Below are positions 34,557-43,322 of a stretch of 64,000 nt of DNA, piece by piece. Each line of letters starts with the position of its first letter. Positions within the stretch are counted from its first letter, which is position 1. The DNA is from an uncultured Ruminococcus sp. (GTDB lineage Bacteria > Bacillota > Clostridia > Oscillospirales > Ruminococcaceae): positions 141,824 to 205,823 of the forward strand of contig CASEUJ010000018.1 of NCBI GenBank assembly GCA_949291125.1, in the 5' to 3' direction. The translations under genes and the position numbers were made by a program. Below the pieces are notes generated by a model. That model was not told the DNA's origin and ran no database searches. It saw only the letters and a program-made list of their open reading frames with translations.

Positions 34557-36188
34557 ATGGAACAAAAGCAGTCTTTCTGGAGAGGTTCTGCTGTCCTGAT
34601 CCTCTCCGCCATGTTGACAAAAGTACTGGGTGCATGCTTCAAAATTCCGCTGACCAATGTCTTGGGGGGCACGGGCATGGGTTATTTCAGCTGTGCCTAT
34701 GGATTATTTCTGCCGGTCTATGCGCTGTCCATTACAGGGCTTTCCGCATCGGTTGCCCAAACCGTGGCACATGCGGCAGCGCTTGGAAACTGGCACGAAG
34801 TCCGACGCATCCGGTGGACCGCACGGCTTTCATGTGGTTTGCTCGGACTGGTTCTCAGTGCCGGAATATTTCTTCTCGCCGAACCGTTTGCATCCGGTGT
34901 TGCCGCCCAGCCCTATGCGCTGTTCTCCGTTCTCGCCATTGCACCGGCGGCGCTGTTCGGCTGTCTGACGGCGGTCGAGCGCGGCTATTTCGAGGGGATG
35001 CAAAACATGACGCCGACGGCAGTATCACAGGCGATTGAGGCAATGGCAAAGTTGGGACTTGGTCTGTTTTTCTGTCAATGGACGCTTGCGCATCCGGCGC
35101 AGGTCTGTACCCTTGTTCCGGCGGATGTCCCGCTTTCTGCACTTGCGGCGGCCGCCGCCGTTATGGGGGTAACGCTTTCGACTGTAGCCGGATATCTCTA
35201 TTTTCTGATCAGAAATGCATGCTGTGTGCATAGCCGGCGCCGATCGACCGCAACATCTTCGCAAAAGCCAGCGCCGGTACGACAGATTTTGCGACGACTG
35301 ATGTATGTCATGATCCCGGTCGCGCTGGGATCGTTAGTGACGAATCTGACCTCCCTGTTGGACCTTGTGACTATGATGCGCAGTCTGGGGCGGCTGCAAT
35401 TTTACCATATGGATGCCCTGATCGAACGTTTTGGGGAAACCGCTGCAAGTGCGGACTTTCCGGCGTTTGTTTATGGGTCGTTTACAGGAATGGCCGTGAC
35501 GGTGTTTAACCTGGTGCCATCGGTAACGAATATGCTTGGAAAAAGTGCACTGCCATGTGCGGCAGCTCTCTGGGCAAAGGGCGACAAGACGGAAACGGCG
35601 ACCCACACCTGCGCTGTTGTAACGGCGGCTGCGGCAATGGTGCTGCCAGCTGCGGGCGGTTTGTATGTACTGGCAGAGCCGGTAATGGAGCTTCTCTATC
35701 GAAGCCGCCCGGAAGAGGCCGTCATTGCGGCGCAGGCGCTGCGTGCGCTCTTACCGGGAATGGTGTGTTTGTGTCTAACCTTTCCACTTTGCAGCATTTT
35801 ACAGGGCATCGGAAAGGCAATCGTCCCGGTAGAATGTATGCTGGTCGGGGTCGGCGTAAAGCTAGTCGGAAATATAACACTAATGCGGCTACCACAGTTT
35901 TGCGTCACAGGCGCGGGGATCTCGACAAGTATTTGTTATGCGGTGATGCTGGTTCTGATCCTGTACAGTCTGCGTCATGCGCTGGATCAGCCGATGCATC
36001 TGGTAAAGCCGCTGATCCAAACGGGATTCGCGGCGGCGCTTTGCACCGCGACGGCATATGCGTGTCGGAGATGGACAATGGCATATCCGTCGGCGCTTTC
36101 GCTGATCTGCTGTGTTGCCGCAGGAGGTGCGGTGTATCTGGCGGCACTGTGGCTGGTCGGAAGAAAACGGACGCGGCACAGCAAATGA
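34557..36188 (+). CDS. SpoVB/MurJ-type polysaccharide or lipid flippase
   Basis: 543 residues, start behind GGAAAGGAA. About 14 hydrophobic helices of the MOP/polysaccharide_synt superfamily; the start (W-R-G-S-A-V-L-I-L-S) and the K-I-P-L-T-N-V-L-G-G-x-G-M-G segment are typical of SpoVB and its clostridial relatives. These proteins move lipid-linked wall or spore-cortex precursors across the membrane. The stop is followed 55 bases later by an independent promoter. Assignment between SpoVB and a general flippase is open. Confidence 0.88.
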   Translation: MEQKQSFWRGSAVLILSAMLTKVLGACFKIPLTNVLGGTGMGYFSCAYGLFLPVYALSITGLSASVAQTVAHAAALGNWHEVRRIRWTARLSCGLLGLVLSAGIFLLAEPFASGVAAQPYALFSVLAIAPAALFGCLTAVERGYFEGMQNMTPTAVSQAIEAMAKLGLGLFFCQWTLAHPAQVCTLVPADVPLSALAAAAAVMGVTLSTVAGYLYFLIRNACCVHSRRRSTATSSQKPAPVRQILRRLMYVMIPVALGSLVTNLTSLLDLVTMMRSLGRLQFYHMDALIERFGETAASADFPAFVYGSFTGMAVTVFNLVPSVTNMLGKSALPCAAALWAKGDKTETATHTCAVVTAAAAMVLPAAGGLYVLAEPVMELLYRSRPEEAVIAAQALRALLPGMVCLCLTFPLCSILQGIGKAIVPVECMLVGVGVKLVGNITLMRLPQFCVTGAGISTSICYAVMLVLILYSLRHALDQPMHLVKPLIQTGFAAALCTATAYACRRWTMAYPSALSLICCVAAGGAVYLAALWLVGRKRTRHSK

Positions 36189-36242
36189 AAAATGGCAGGG
36201 CAGCTCGCTGCTCTGCACCTTTGAACTCCGAACCTGTTCCAT

Positions 36243-36271
36243 TTGACAAACTCACCATGCTCTGGTATAAT
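36243..36271 (+). promoter_or_regulatory. Promoter of the uridine-kinase-like gene
   Basis: TTGACA (36243-36248), 17-base spacer, TATAAT (36266-36271): full consensus, about 75 bases before the ATG. Confidence 0.85.
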
Positions 36272-36346
36272 AATTCTGATAAAATCGTATGCGGTTCGCC
36301 GGAGCGCTCTGTCTGTGCGCCGCAAAAAAAGCAGGTGACCCAAACA

Positions 36347-37270
36347 ATGATACAAACTGCCGAACTGGACAGACTCAATCAGTTGACTGCAACAGATCCT
36401 ACCGCCATGCAGCGTGCAAACGAAGCATTTTTAGAAACAGCAAAATCCATCGCCGCTTATATCCAGAAAAATGCCACAACGCGTCCGATCATTCTTCTCT
36501 CCGGGCCATCTGGATCGGGAAAGACTACGACTGCCTATCTGATCGAACGCTGTCTGGATGATTGGAATATGGAAACGCATACCCTGTCAATGGATCACTT
36601 TTTTCGCACCATGACCCCACAACAGCGCGACCTTGCTGCACAGGGAAAGCTGGACTTAGAGTCGCCAGAACGGCTGGATATCCCCTATCTGAACCAACAG
36701 CTGCACGGCATCATTGCCGGAAAGCCGACATGGATGCCGAAATATCACTTTTCGACCACCACGCGGGAAGATCATGACTGGCTTTTGACACGAAAGCCGC
36801 GCGAACTTCTGATCTTAGAGGGCATTCACGCCCTGAATCCATCGGTCATCCGCATCCCGGATGCATTCACGATCCGAATCTTCATCAGTGTACAGACCTG
36901 TGTGACAGCACATGGGACGACCCTTCTGCCGGAACATCTGCGTCTGATCCGGCGAATGATCCGCGACCGCAATTACCGCAGCCGGGATTTTGCCGAAACA
37001 CTAAAGATGTTCGAGCACGTGCAGGAGGGTGAGCGCAACTATATCACACCCTATGAAGAGCGCGCAATGTTCTCTGTAGACACATTTGTACCATATGAGC
37101 TTGGCGTGTATCGCCGCGTCCTAGGAAGTGAATTCCAGTCAGTGCGCAATCATCCGCTGATGCAGCCGCTTTCGGCAATGTGGGATGAGATTGTGCCGCT
37201 TTCTCCCGAAAATGTTCCAAAAGATTCCCTGGTGCGAGAATTTCTGGGCGGAAGCGTGTTTTGCTACTAG
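36347..37270 (+). CDS. Uridine kinase-like nucleoside kinase
   Basis: 307 residues from the ATG at 36347 behind AGGTGA; the frame is open far upstream into the flippase gene, but the promoter at 36243 sets the start. The P-loop G-P-S-G-S-G-K-T-T is at about residues 50-58. An S-M-D-H-F-F segment and a late R-R-M-I-R-D-R lid motif follow, as in the phosphoribulokinase/uridine kinase family. It probably phosphorylates a nucleoside with ATP or GTP; substrate unproven. The TAG stop coincides with the edge of an inverted-repeat element, so the original C-terminus may have been different. Confidence 0.87.
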   Translation: MIQTAELDRLNQLTATDPTAMQRANEAFLETAKSIAAYIQKNATTRPIILLSGPSGSGKTTTAYLIERCLDDWNMETHTLSMDHFFRTMTPQQRDLAAQGKLDLESPERLDIPYLNQQLHGIIAGKPTWMPKYHFSTTTREDHDWLLTRKPRELLILEGIHALNPSVIRIPDAFTIRIFISVQTCVTAHGTTLLPEHLRLIRRMIRDRNYRSRDFAETLKMFEHVQEGERNYITPYEERAMFSVDTFVPYELGVYRRVLGSEFQSVRNHPLMQPLSAMWDEIVPLSPENVPKDSLVREFLGGSVFCY

Positions 37271-37401
37271 AACGTGTTCACATAAAACAAATGTGCAGAT
37301 CTCTGAGTAGAATTTTCACCGATACAAGGCAAAATTTTTCACATCGTAGCAGTGAAACTATACCGAAAATACATATATACGTTTATGTGAACACGCTCTA
37401 A
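37268..37401. mobile_element. MITE-like element with 20-bp terminal inverted repeats
   Basis: The left end GARCGTGTTCACATAAAAC-like (37270-37288) matches the reverse complement of the right end (37381-37398) over about 19 bases with one or two differences, flanked by TA on both sides. The interior of about 92 bases is AT-rich and without a gene. Size, ends and TA target duplication fit a non-autonomous element mobilised by an IS5- or IS630-type transposase. The TA at the left edge plus the first element base form the TAG stop of the kinase gene. Confidence 0.55.
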
Positions 37402-37411
37402 AGCCAGTTTC

Positions 37412-37747
37412 TCACCGAAGAAACCGGGTGAGCAACAAAATCAACCCGTTTATCGCATAGGAAATCAATGCGGCGCAGAGATAGTTGCGCCCGGCACGCA
37501 CACGGTGATTCGAAAAAGCAATGATCGCAAGGATCAGACCGACCAACGGCAGAAGAAATGATAACACCACAAGCCGCTTGCTGCTGGGGGTCGTCGCCTG
37601 AGGGACCACAGTTTCATCTTTCCCGGACACCTGATAGATTTCATCCATTTCCTGTGCCATTTCGTGCATTTCGTTTTGCAGGCAGTCATCACAGATGCCA
37701 TCCGCATTCCGGGTCGGCTATCCGCATTGTTTACAGTTTACGTTCAT
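37412..37747 (-). pseudogene. Zinc-ribbon membrane protein gene interrupted by an amber codon
   Basis: From the ATG at 37747, behind GAAGGAGA, the frame reads M-N-V-N-C-K-Q-C-G, then TAG (37720-37718), then P-T-R-N-A-D-G-I-C-D-D-C and on without change of frame through two membrane helices to 37412. The parts before and after the stop together make a normal C-x2-C...C-x2-C zinc ribbon, so one base change (probably AAG to TAG) broke it. Restart at an internal ATG (37669) would give an 85-residue protein without the ribbon. TAG is an ordinary stop in neighbouring genes, so recoding is not suggested. Function unknown. Confidence 0.65.
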
Positions 37748-37803
37748 CTCCATATCTCCTTCTTATTTTGAAATTGCTGACAAAATCCGCTTTGTTCAAT
37801 TAT

Positions 37804-37833
37804 AGTATACACGACTGCCGCATGCAAAGTCAA
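37804..37833 (-). promoter_or_regulatory. Promoter of the interrupted zinc-ribbon gene
   Basis: On the minus strand TTGACT (37833-37828), 18-base spacer, TATACT (37809-37804). A plus-strand candidate for the divergent lipoprotein gene (CTGACA, 18 bases, TATAGT ending near 37806) overlaps it. Confidence 0.6.
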
Positions 37834-37913
37834 GCCTCTTTAATATTTAAGCGTTTCCGGCAAATTGTGTCCGCAAAGTACAGGAAACCAAAACAGAAAG
37901 GAACATCTTTTCC

Positions 37914-38612
37914 ATGAAACAGCACTGTCTTATGGCGCTATGCGTCATCTCTTGCATCCTCGGCGGATGCGTCGCTACACCAGCAGAATCTTCCAACCCG
38001 ACAGGATCTGCGACAACATCCACAGCAGAGTCCACATCGGCACAAGCCGGATCAGCCCCCACACTTTCCGCAGAATCGGCTGTATCAACCGAAAGCGAAA
38101 CGCAGTCTTCACAGACAACTTCTACGACAGACGACGCTTTGCCGGAAATGTCCAATGCCGACTTACAGCTGATCGACGCGCCGGAATACGACTGTCAGAT
38201 CGAAGTGCCGCAGGACTGGGTCGCATCGGAAGGCGCGTCCGACGGCGTAGTCACAAGCGATATGTGTGTATTTCAGCCACAGCTGCCGAATGGCGACAGC
38301 ATCTCACTCGTTGTGGCAGATCCCGAAACGCCGGCGTTTTTTGAAACTCTCACAGAATCGGATTTTATGGAGGTCTATGAGCAGAGTTTCACGGCAGTGA
38401 CGGCAGTGGAGATAGAATCGCTGACAGTCAGCGGCTGCCCGGCATATCGGGTCAATGTGACCGGCGAACTGGAAATCGACATGCCGATCGAGGTCACACA
38501 GCTTTTGATCAACCGCGAAGACAACCACCTCTATTCCTTCACTTACACCAACGTCAGTGGCAATGCGCCCGTCTATCTCGAAAACATCGAAACCTATTTC
38601 CACTTTATTTGA
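37914..38612 (+). CDS. Lipoprotein of unknown function
   Basis: 232 residues. The signal peptide ends in a lipobox, L-G-G-C (cysteine about residue 19). A serine/threonine/alanine-rich spacer (about 20-80) tethers a globular domain (about 85-232) of alternating beta strands that begins I-D-A-P-E-Y-D-C and contains one W-V-A-S-E segment. It resembles PsbP/DUF1795-like folds seen in Firmicute lipoproteins, but I cannot confirm this. The ribosome site is AGAAAGGAA. An SDR gene follows after 22 bases. Confidence 0.75.
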   Translation: MKQHCLMALCVISCILGGCVATPAESSNPTGSATTSTAESTSAQAGSAPTLSAESAVSTESETQSSQTTSTTDDALPEMSNADLQLIDAPEYDCQIEVPQDWVASEGASDGVVTSDMCVFQPQLPNGDSISLVVADPETPAFFETLTESDFMEVYEQSFTAVTAVEIESLTVSGCPAYRVNVTGELEIDMPIEVTQLLINREDNHLYSFTYTNVSGNAPVYLENIETYFHFI

Positions 38613-38634
38613 ATCAAAAACGGAGGATCTGCAT

Positions 38635-39351
38635 ATGCTGAAAACAGCAGTCGTCACCGGGGCATCCCGCGGCATCGGCGCAGCAATTGTGCGCAGTTTA
38701 GCAGCACAGGGCTATGAGATCGCCGGGATCTATGCCCGCCATACAGATGCTATGCAACAGTTATCAAAGGAGTATGGCGTGATTCCTTTTGCCGCGGATC
38801 TGGCACAAATGCAGGTATTTGCGCCACTTGCACAACAGATTCTGGAGCGCCTTGGACATGTCGATCTGCTGGTACACAGCGCCGGCATCTCCTGTCATGG
38901 ACTATTCCAGTCTATACCGCCGGAAGAAACACAACGGCTTTATACCGTCAATTTGGGCGCAGTGATCGAGCTGACGCGTGCATTGCTGCCGTCCATGCTC
39001 AAACGGCACAGCGGCAATGTGATCTGTATCTCGTCGATGTGGGGGGAGATCGGCGCATCGTGTGAGGTGGACTATTCTGTGACAAAAGGCGCACTCCTTG
39101 CCTTTGTCAAAGCACTCGCCAAAGAAGTCGGTCCATCCGGCATCCGTGTTAACGCCGTTTCCCCGGGGGCGATCCTCACTGATATGACCACGTCGCTCGG
39201 CACAGAAGCGCTCGGCACACTCGCAGAGGAAACCGCACTCGGCAGACTCGGCACACCGGAAGAGGTCGCAGATGCCGTCTGTTTTCTGGCGTCGGAATAT
39301 GCGGCTTACATCACCGGACAAAACCTTTCTGTGAATGGCGGCATTTTATAG
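38635..39351 (+). CDS. Short-chain dehydrogenase/reductase (FabG-like)
   Basis: 238 residues from the ATG at 38635 behind CGGAGG. The dinucleotide motif T-G-A-S-R-G-I-G is at residues 7-14, N-A-G is changed to H-S-A-G, and the catalytic Y-S-V-T-K motif is near 148. The C-terminal G-Q-N-L-S-V-N-G-G matches FabG. The true fatty-acid FabG is at 46495-47235 in the fab operon, so this paralogue probably reduces another keto group. It is probably co-transcribed with the lipoprotein. Confidence 0.9.
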   Translation: MLKTAVVTGASRGIGAAIVRSLAAQGYEIAGIYARHTDAMQQLSKEYGVIPFAADLAQMQVFAPLAQQILERLGHVDLLVHSAGISCHGLFQSIPPEETQRLYTVNLGAVIELTRALLPSMLKRHSGNVICISSMWGEIGASCEVDYSVTKGALLAFVKALAKEVGPSGIRVNAVSPGAILTDMTTSLGTEALGTLAEETALGRLGTPEEVADAVCFLASEYAAYITGQNLSVNGGIL

Positions 39352-39403
39352 CGCATCCGAGGTACGCATTTTGTGAAAAATAGATGATATTTCACGCAAG
39401 TGC

Positions 39404-39432
39404 TTGCAAATCTGCGGATTTTATGTTATAGT
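39404..39432 (+). promoter_or_regulatory. Promoter of the LtaS-like gene
   Basis: TTGCAA (39404-39409), 17-base spacer, TATAGT (39427-39432). Confidence 0.7.
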
Positions 39433-39549
39433 TGTGTTGTGGTATCGTAATTTCTTCGTACCATAAAAAAGGACAACATCTGTGCCAGATGGCTGCCTGT
39501 GTAGCAGATACATCTGGACGCTCTGAAAAACAAAAGGTGATACATAATC

Positions 39550-41427
39550 ATGGAAAAAATTCAAAACGCAGGAAATTGGTTGACGCGTTTGCGTGCATGG
39601 GCATTTGCGATCCATGAAAAGCGCTCGCATAACACCCAGCGCTTTCCAATGACAAACCGGCTTTTGCTGCTGTTATTTCCGATTTTTATCGTCTGCATGG
39701 CAGAACTCAATCAGGACAAATATCCCAGCAAGCTGGTGTTATTTATCGCAGAGCGACCGACGATCATGCTGTTTAATGTGCTGATTGCGGCGCTGATCTT
39801 TGCGGGACTTTTGCTGCTATTGCGTTCTGGATGGATCGCGGCACTAGCGGAAAGCGTTCTATACATGGCGCTGAGCATTACGGAGCTATTCAAATACAAT
39901 ACCAATGGTAACCACCTGATCATGACGGATATGAAGCTGGCGCGTAGTCTGAAAAGCCTGACGGCATTTGCGTACATCAAGATCACGCCGCGGCTGATCC
40001 TGTATCTGAGCATCTGTGTACTTGTGATCGCACTGATGTTCTGGTTCAATCCGAAGCTCAACCTGCGTGTCAAGCTGCGCAAACGACTTGCGCCGGGCAT
40101 CGCATGTCTGCTTGCGTGCGTAATGGTGGTAACAGTGCCGGCGATTTCAAACCCGGTTTATGCACTATTTCAACTCGATACCAAAAGAGCAGACAACACC
40201 TTCATTCTGAATGAAAAATTTGAAAACAACGGCTTTCTGGCATTCTTCATGCAAACGGGCTCTGAGAACCTGTCAAATCAACTTGAAGAGCCCGAAGCTT
40301 ATGCTGAAAACGGCAGCGACCTTATCAGCGAATATCTGTCCGAACCGACAGAAAACGATGCGTTCGCAGACGGAATCAAGCCCAATGTGATCGAAATCAT
40401 GTCGGAATCGTATGCTGACTTCCGCGTTTTTGAGGATGAATTAGCGGAACTTGGCTATACTGATCTGGATCAGTATTACACCGGATTTGACGAGGTAATC
40501 TCGGAGAGTTGGTCGGGCAAGATGATCGTGCCAACATATGCAAGCTATACGGTGCGCACAGAATTCGAATTGCTCTTCGGACTTCCGGTCAAGTCGCTCA
40601 ATGACCCGAATATGCCCCAGCGTTTATTACTCGAACGCAATCAGCCGACAGTACCTTCTTATTATAAGAGCTGGGGATATACTACGGCATATGTTCATCC
40701 GTATCTCTCGAGCTTTTACAGCAGAAAACGGATCTATGGTCAGTTCAGCTTTGACACGATGATCTTTGAGGACGACTTCACTGTGCCGGTGGAGATGTAC
40801 GGCGAATATTTCGATGACAATACAGTATATAACCAAATTGAAGCACTGATCGATTCGAGCAGCGAGCCGCTCTACCTCCATGCGACAACCATGCAGAACC
40901 ACCAGCCGTATTCAGAGGGCGACAGCGATGATGAATTCCTCAATTACCTATCGCGCATCGCGCACTCGACCGAAGGTCTGGCGGCATTTCTCGATCGTCT
41001 TTCCGAGATCCACGAGCCGACGATCGTACTGTTTGTAGGAGATCACTTCCCGTCTCTGCGTGGCGATGACGGCATCTACAGCCAGCTCGGCATCACCAGC
41101 GAAAATTGCAGTGATCTGTATGAGCAGACTTATATCATCTGGAGCAACTATGATCTTGACACCAGCATCATGCCAGATGAGGCGGTTTCGACCTTCTACA
41201 CGCCTTACCTGATCATGGAAATGATTGACGCACCGCGGGATTCGTTTACACAGGCAATGATGGATGAAATGGAAACCGAACCGGTTTATTCGACCAATTA
41301 TATGCCTATGCAGGAATCCAATGAAATGCTCGACACATTGACATATGACCGTATTTTAGGTGATATTCTCTCACCGAGTGCACTGCCGGAGCTTTATGCA
41401 GACGAAGCGACAGAAACAACAGAATAA
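39550..41427 (+). CDS. LtaS-like sulfatase-family membrane phosphotransferase
   Basis: 625 residues, start behind AAAGGTGA. About five membrane helices (residues 35-200) precede an extracellular alkaline-phosphatase-fold domain (about 275-590) with K-P-N-V-I-E-I-M-S-E-S-Y, then T-V-R-T-E-F-E-L-L-F-G (region of the active-site threonine) and V-G-D-H-F-P-S. This is the architecture of lipoteichoic acid synthase and related phosphoglycerol transferases, which move glycerol phosphate from phosphatidylglycerol to an acceptor. The acceptor here is unknown. It has its own promoter; a thioesterase gene follows. Confidence 0.9.
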   Translation: MEKIQNAGNWLTRLRAWAFAIHEKRSHNTQRFPMTNRLLLLLFPIFIVCMAELNQDKYPSKLVLFIAERPTIMLFNVLIAALIFAGLLLLLRSGWIAALAESVLYMALSITELFKYNTNGNHLIMTDMKLARSLKSLTAFAYIKITPRLILYLSICVLVIALMFWFNPKLNLRVKLRKRLAPGIACLLACVMVVTVPAISNPVYALFQLDTKRADNTFILNEKFENNGFLAFFMQTGSENLSNQLEEPEAYAENGSDLISEYLSEPTENDAFADGIKPNVIEIMSESYADFRVFEDELAELGYTDLDQYYTGFDEVISESWSGKMIVPTYASYTVRTEFELLFGLPVKSLNDPNMPQRLLLERNQPTVPSYYKSWGYTTAYVHPYLSSFYSRKRIYGQFSFDTMIFEDDFTVPVEMYGEYFDDNTVYNQIEALIDSSSEPLYLHATTMQNHQPYSEGDSDDEFLNYLSRIAHSTEGLAAFLDRLSEIHEPTIVLFVGDHFPSLRGDDGIYSQLGITSENCSDLYEQTYIIWSNYDLDTSIMPDEAVSTFYTPYLIMEMIDAPRDSFTQAMMDEMETEPVYSTNYMPMQESNEMLDTLTYDRILGDILSPSALPELYADEATETTE

Positions 41428-41476
41428 TTCTGGCAGTTAAAATCCAATCAGATCATAAGAAAAGGAGAAGCTTTGT

Positions 41477-41881
41477 ATGAAACCAATGACCATTGGTGCT
41501 TCAGGCATCGCAACGATAACTGTAGATGAAACAAATCTGGCAAAAACCGTGAAAAGCGGTTCGCTTGCAGTATTTGCAACGCCGATGATGGCGGCGCTGA
41601 TGGAACAGGCGGCATGCAACGCAGTGCGTCCATTCCTCGAAGAGGGAGAAACTACTGTGGGAACAGCACTTGAAATACAACACAACGCCGCCACACCTGT
41701 CGGGATGATGGTGACAGCGCGTGCAGAAGTGACGGCGGTGTGCGGCAGGGAGATCTCATTTCAGGTAACAGCACAGGACGATGCCGGCGAGATCGGCGTT
41801 GGTACGCATAAGCGATTTCTGGTAAATGCCGAACGTTTCATGGAAAAGTCACAAAAACGCGGCAGACAGAACGGCGAATAA
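41477..41881 (+). CDS. Hotdog-fold thioesterase, FlK-like
   Basis: 134 residues, the size of single hotdog-domain thioesterases. A-T-P-M-M-A-A-L-M-E-Q-A-A contains the active-site glutamate region, and the late V-G-T-H-K-R-F-L-V segment is typical of the fluoroacetyl-CoA thioesterase (FlK)-like family. It would hydrolyse an acyl-CoA; the substrate is unknown. AAGGAGAAG precedes the ATG and a terminator follows the stop. Confidence 0.82.
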   Translation: MKPMTIGASGIATITVDETNLAKTVKSGSLAVFATPMMAALMEQAACNAVRPFLEEGETTVGTALEIQHNAATPVGMMVTARAEVTAVCGREISFQVTAQDDAGEIGVGTHKRFLVNAERFMEKSQKRGRQNGE

Positions 41882-41894
41882 TTCCTCTGACATG

Positions 41895-41941
41895 AAAAAA
41901 GGACAGCTCCTGTTTCCACACAGGGACGCTGTCCTCTTTCT
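41895..41941. terminator. Terminator between thioesterase and aroK
   Basis: GGACAGC (41901-41907) pairs with GCTGTCC (41928-41934), with an inner CCTGT/ACAGG stem. AAAAAA and TCTTTCTGTTT flank it, so it can serve both convergent genes. Confidence 0.85.
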
Positions 41942-41972
41942 GTTTATGGATCAAATCAGCGAACTTGCCGGT

Positions 41973-42473
41973 TTACTGCACTATACCGACCGCATTAATA
42001 ATTCGGTCTGCCATCTTCTCCGGTGATGCGCCGCCGGAAATCACATGCGACGCATGGGCGCGATAGACCTTTGCACGCGTATCAAAGAGTGTGTGCAGTT
42101 CATCCTTGGTGCTGCGCTGAACAATGGGGCGATTGGCATCCCCCTGAATGCGCGCATAACACCGGTCAAAAGATTCGTCAATGAGTATCACTGCTCCGTG
42201 TTCTCGGGCATAGGCGGCACTCTCCGGATTGAGCATCGCACCGCCGCCACAGGCGATAACGGCATTTTCCCGGCATAGCGTCCGGATTGCCGCCGCTTCT
42301 TTTTCCCGGAAATAGGGTTCGCCGTCCTGCGCGAAAATTTCGGGGATGGACTTTCCCTCCTGCTCCACAAGATAGGCGTCGGTATCGATCAGCGGTAGCC
42401 CTAGCTTTTTCGCCAGCGCCTTCCCTACCGTCGTCTTGCCACAGCCCATAAAACCGCATAAAAAAATCGTCAT
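41973..42473 (-). CDS. aroK: Shikimate kinase
   Basis: 166 residues, standard length. The P-loop G-C-G-K-T-T-V-G-K is at about 9-17, with D-T-D near 32, R-E-K-E-A near 57 and G-G-G-A near 78. It phosphorylates shikimate at O3 in aromatic amino acid synthesis. It lies 15 bases after aroE, so the two steps of the pathway are adjacent and downstream of fabD. Confidence 0.95.
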   Translation of the reverse strand: MTIFLCGFMGCGKTTVGKALAKKLGLPLIDTDAYLVEQEGKSIPEIFAQDGEPYFREKEAAAIRTLCRENAVIACGGGAMLNPESAAYAREHGAVILIDESFDRCYARIQGDANRPIVQRSTKDELHTLFDTRAKVYRAHASHVISGGASPEKMADRIINAVGIVQ

Positions 42474-42488
42474 AACTTCAGCATCCTC

Positions 42489-43322
42489 TCATGCGTTCTG
42501 TGCATCGATCTCCATTTCCATTTCGCGGATAATGGTATCGATCTGTTCCGGTGTATAGCTGTCGCCATTCCAGATCTCATGGGCACGTACTGCCTGTAAT
42601 ACCAGCATGGCTGCGCCGCCCTTAACAGTCTTGCCGAGTGCTTCTGCCTTACGCAACAGCAACGTCTTTGTCGGATTGTAGATCACATCAAAGAAATAAT
42701 CCGCCTGTTCGATGAGCTTGTCCGGCACAGGGCATGCATCCACCTTCGGGAACATGCCGACCGGCGACGCGTTGATGATGACATCAAACTTCTCGTCGAG
42801 CGTTTCGGTAAGGCAGTCGCACACTTTTGCTTCAGGCATTTTTGCACGAATCTCGGCAATAAAGGCATCCACCGCTTCCTTGTCTTGGGGAATGATGCCA
42901 ATCGTGAGGTCTGCACCGCTGCGCAGTGCCTCTGTCGCAATCATTCTGCCGACACCGCCGCAACCAATGAGCAGCACCTTGCCATCCATCGGATAGTCCT
43001 GCACCGACAGCGTAAAACCGTCACAGTCGGTGTTATAGCCGATCAAGACGCCGTCGCGGTTTTCCACACAGTTGACGGAATCATAGCGCTTTGCGCTCTC
43101 ATCAAGACGATCGATCATCGGGATCACCGTCATCTTATGGGGAATTGTAATGTTAAAGCCCTGTAGGCTCCGCAGAAACGGCTCTTCAGAAAGCAGCTTT
43201 TCCGGTGCAATATCCGTCAGGGTATAGTTCGCCTTGCGGTCGGACAGCGCAAACAGGCGTTCATGGATAAACGGCGACATCGAATGCCCAAGGGGATGAC
43301 CGATCAGAGTGTAATGTTCCAT
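42489..43322 (-). CDS. aroE: Shikimate dehydrogenase
   Basis: 277 residues. The start ATG (43322) overlaps the TAA of fabD by one base; the frame extends to 43352 inside fabD, but that start is unlikely. Motifs: G-H-P-L-G-H-S-M-S-P near residue 8, N-I-T-I-P-H-K near 60 (catalytic lysine), G-C-G-G-V-G-R near 123 for NADPH, and N-A-S-P-V-G-M near 185. It reduces 3-dehydroshikimate to shikimate. Confidence 0.95.
   Translation of the reverse strand: MEHYTLIGHPLGHSMSPFIHERLFALSDRKANYTLTDIAPEKLLSEEPFLRSLQGFNITIPHKMTVIPMIDRLDESAKRYDSVNCVENRDGVLIGYNTDCDGFTLSVQDYPMDGKVLLIGCGGVGRMIATEALRSGADLTIGIIPQDKEAVDAFIAEIRAKMPEAKVCDCLTETLDEKFDVIINASPVGMFPKVDACPVPDKLIEQADYFFDVIYNPTKTLLLRKAEALGKTVKGGAAMLVLQAVRAHEIWNGDSYTPEQIDTIIREMEMEIDAQNA

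Noticed and set aside
35555-36346. Long upstream extension of the uridine-kinase-like frame
   Set aside because: It overlaps the flippase gene in another frame, and a consensus promoter at 36243-36271 places the real start at 36347.
37718-37720. TAG read as an amino acid (amber recoding)
   Set aside because: TAG is used as a normal stop elsewhere in the window, for example at the ends of accC and of the 53640-54761 glycosyltransferase gene.
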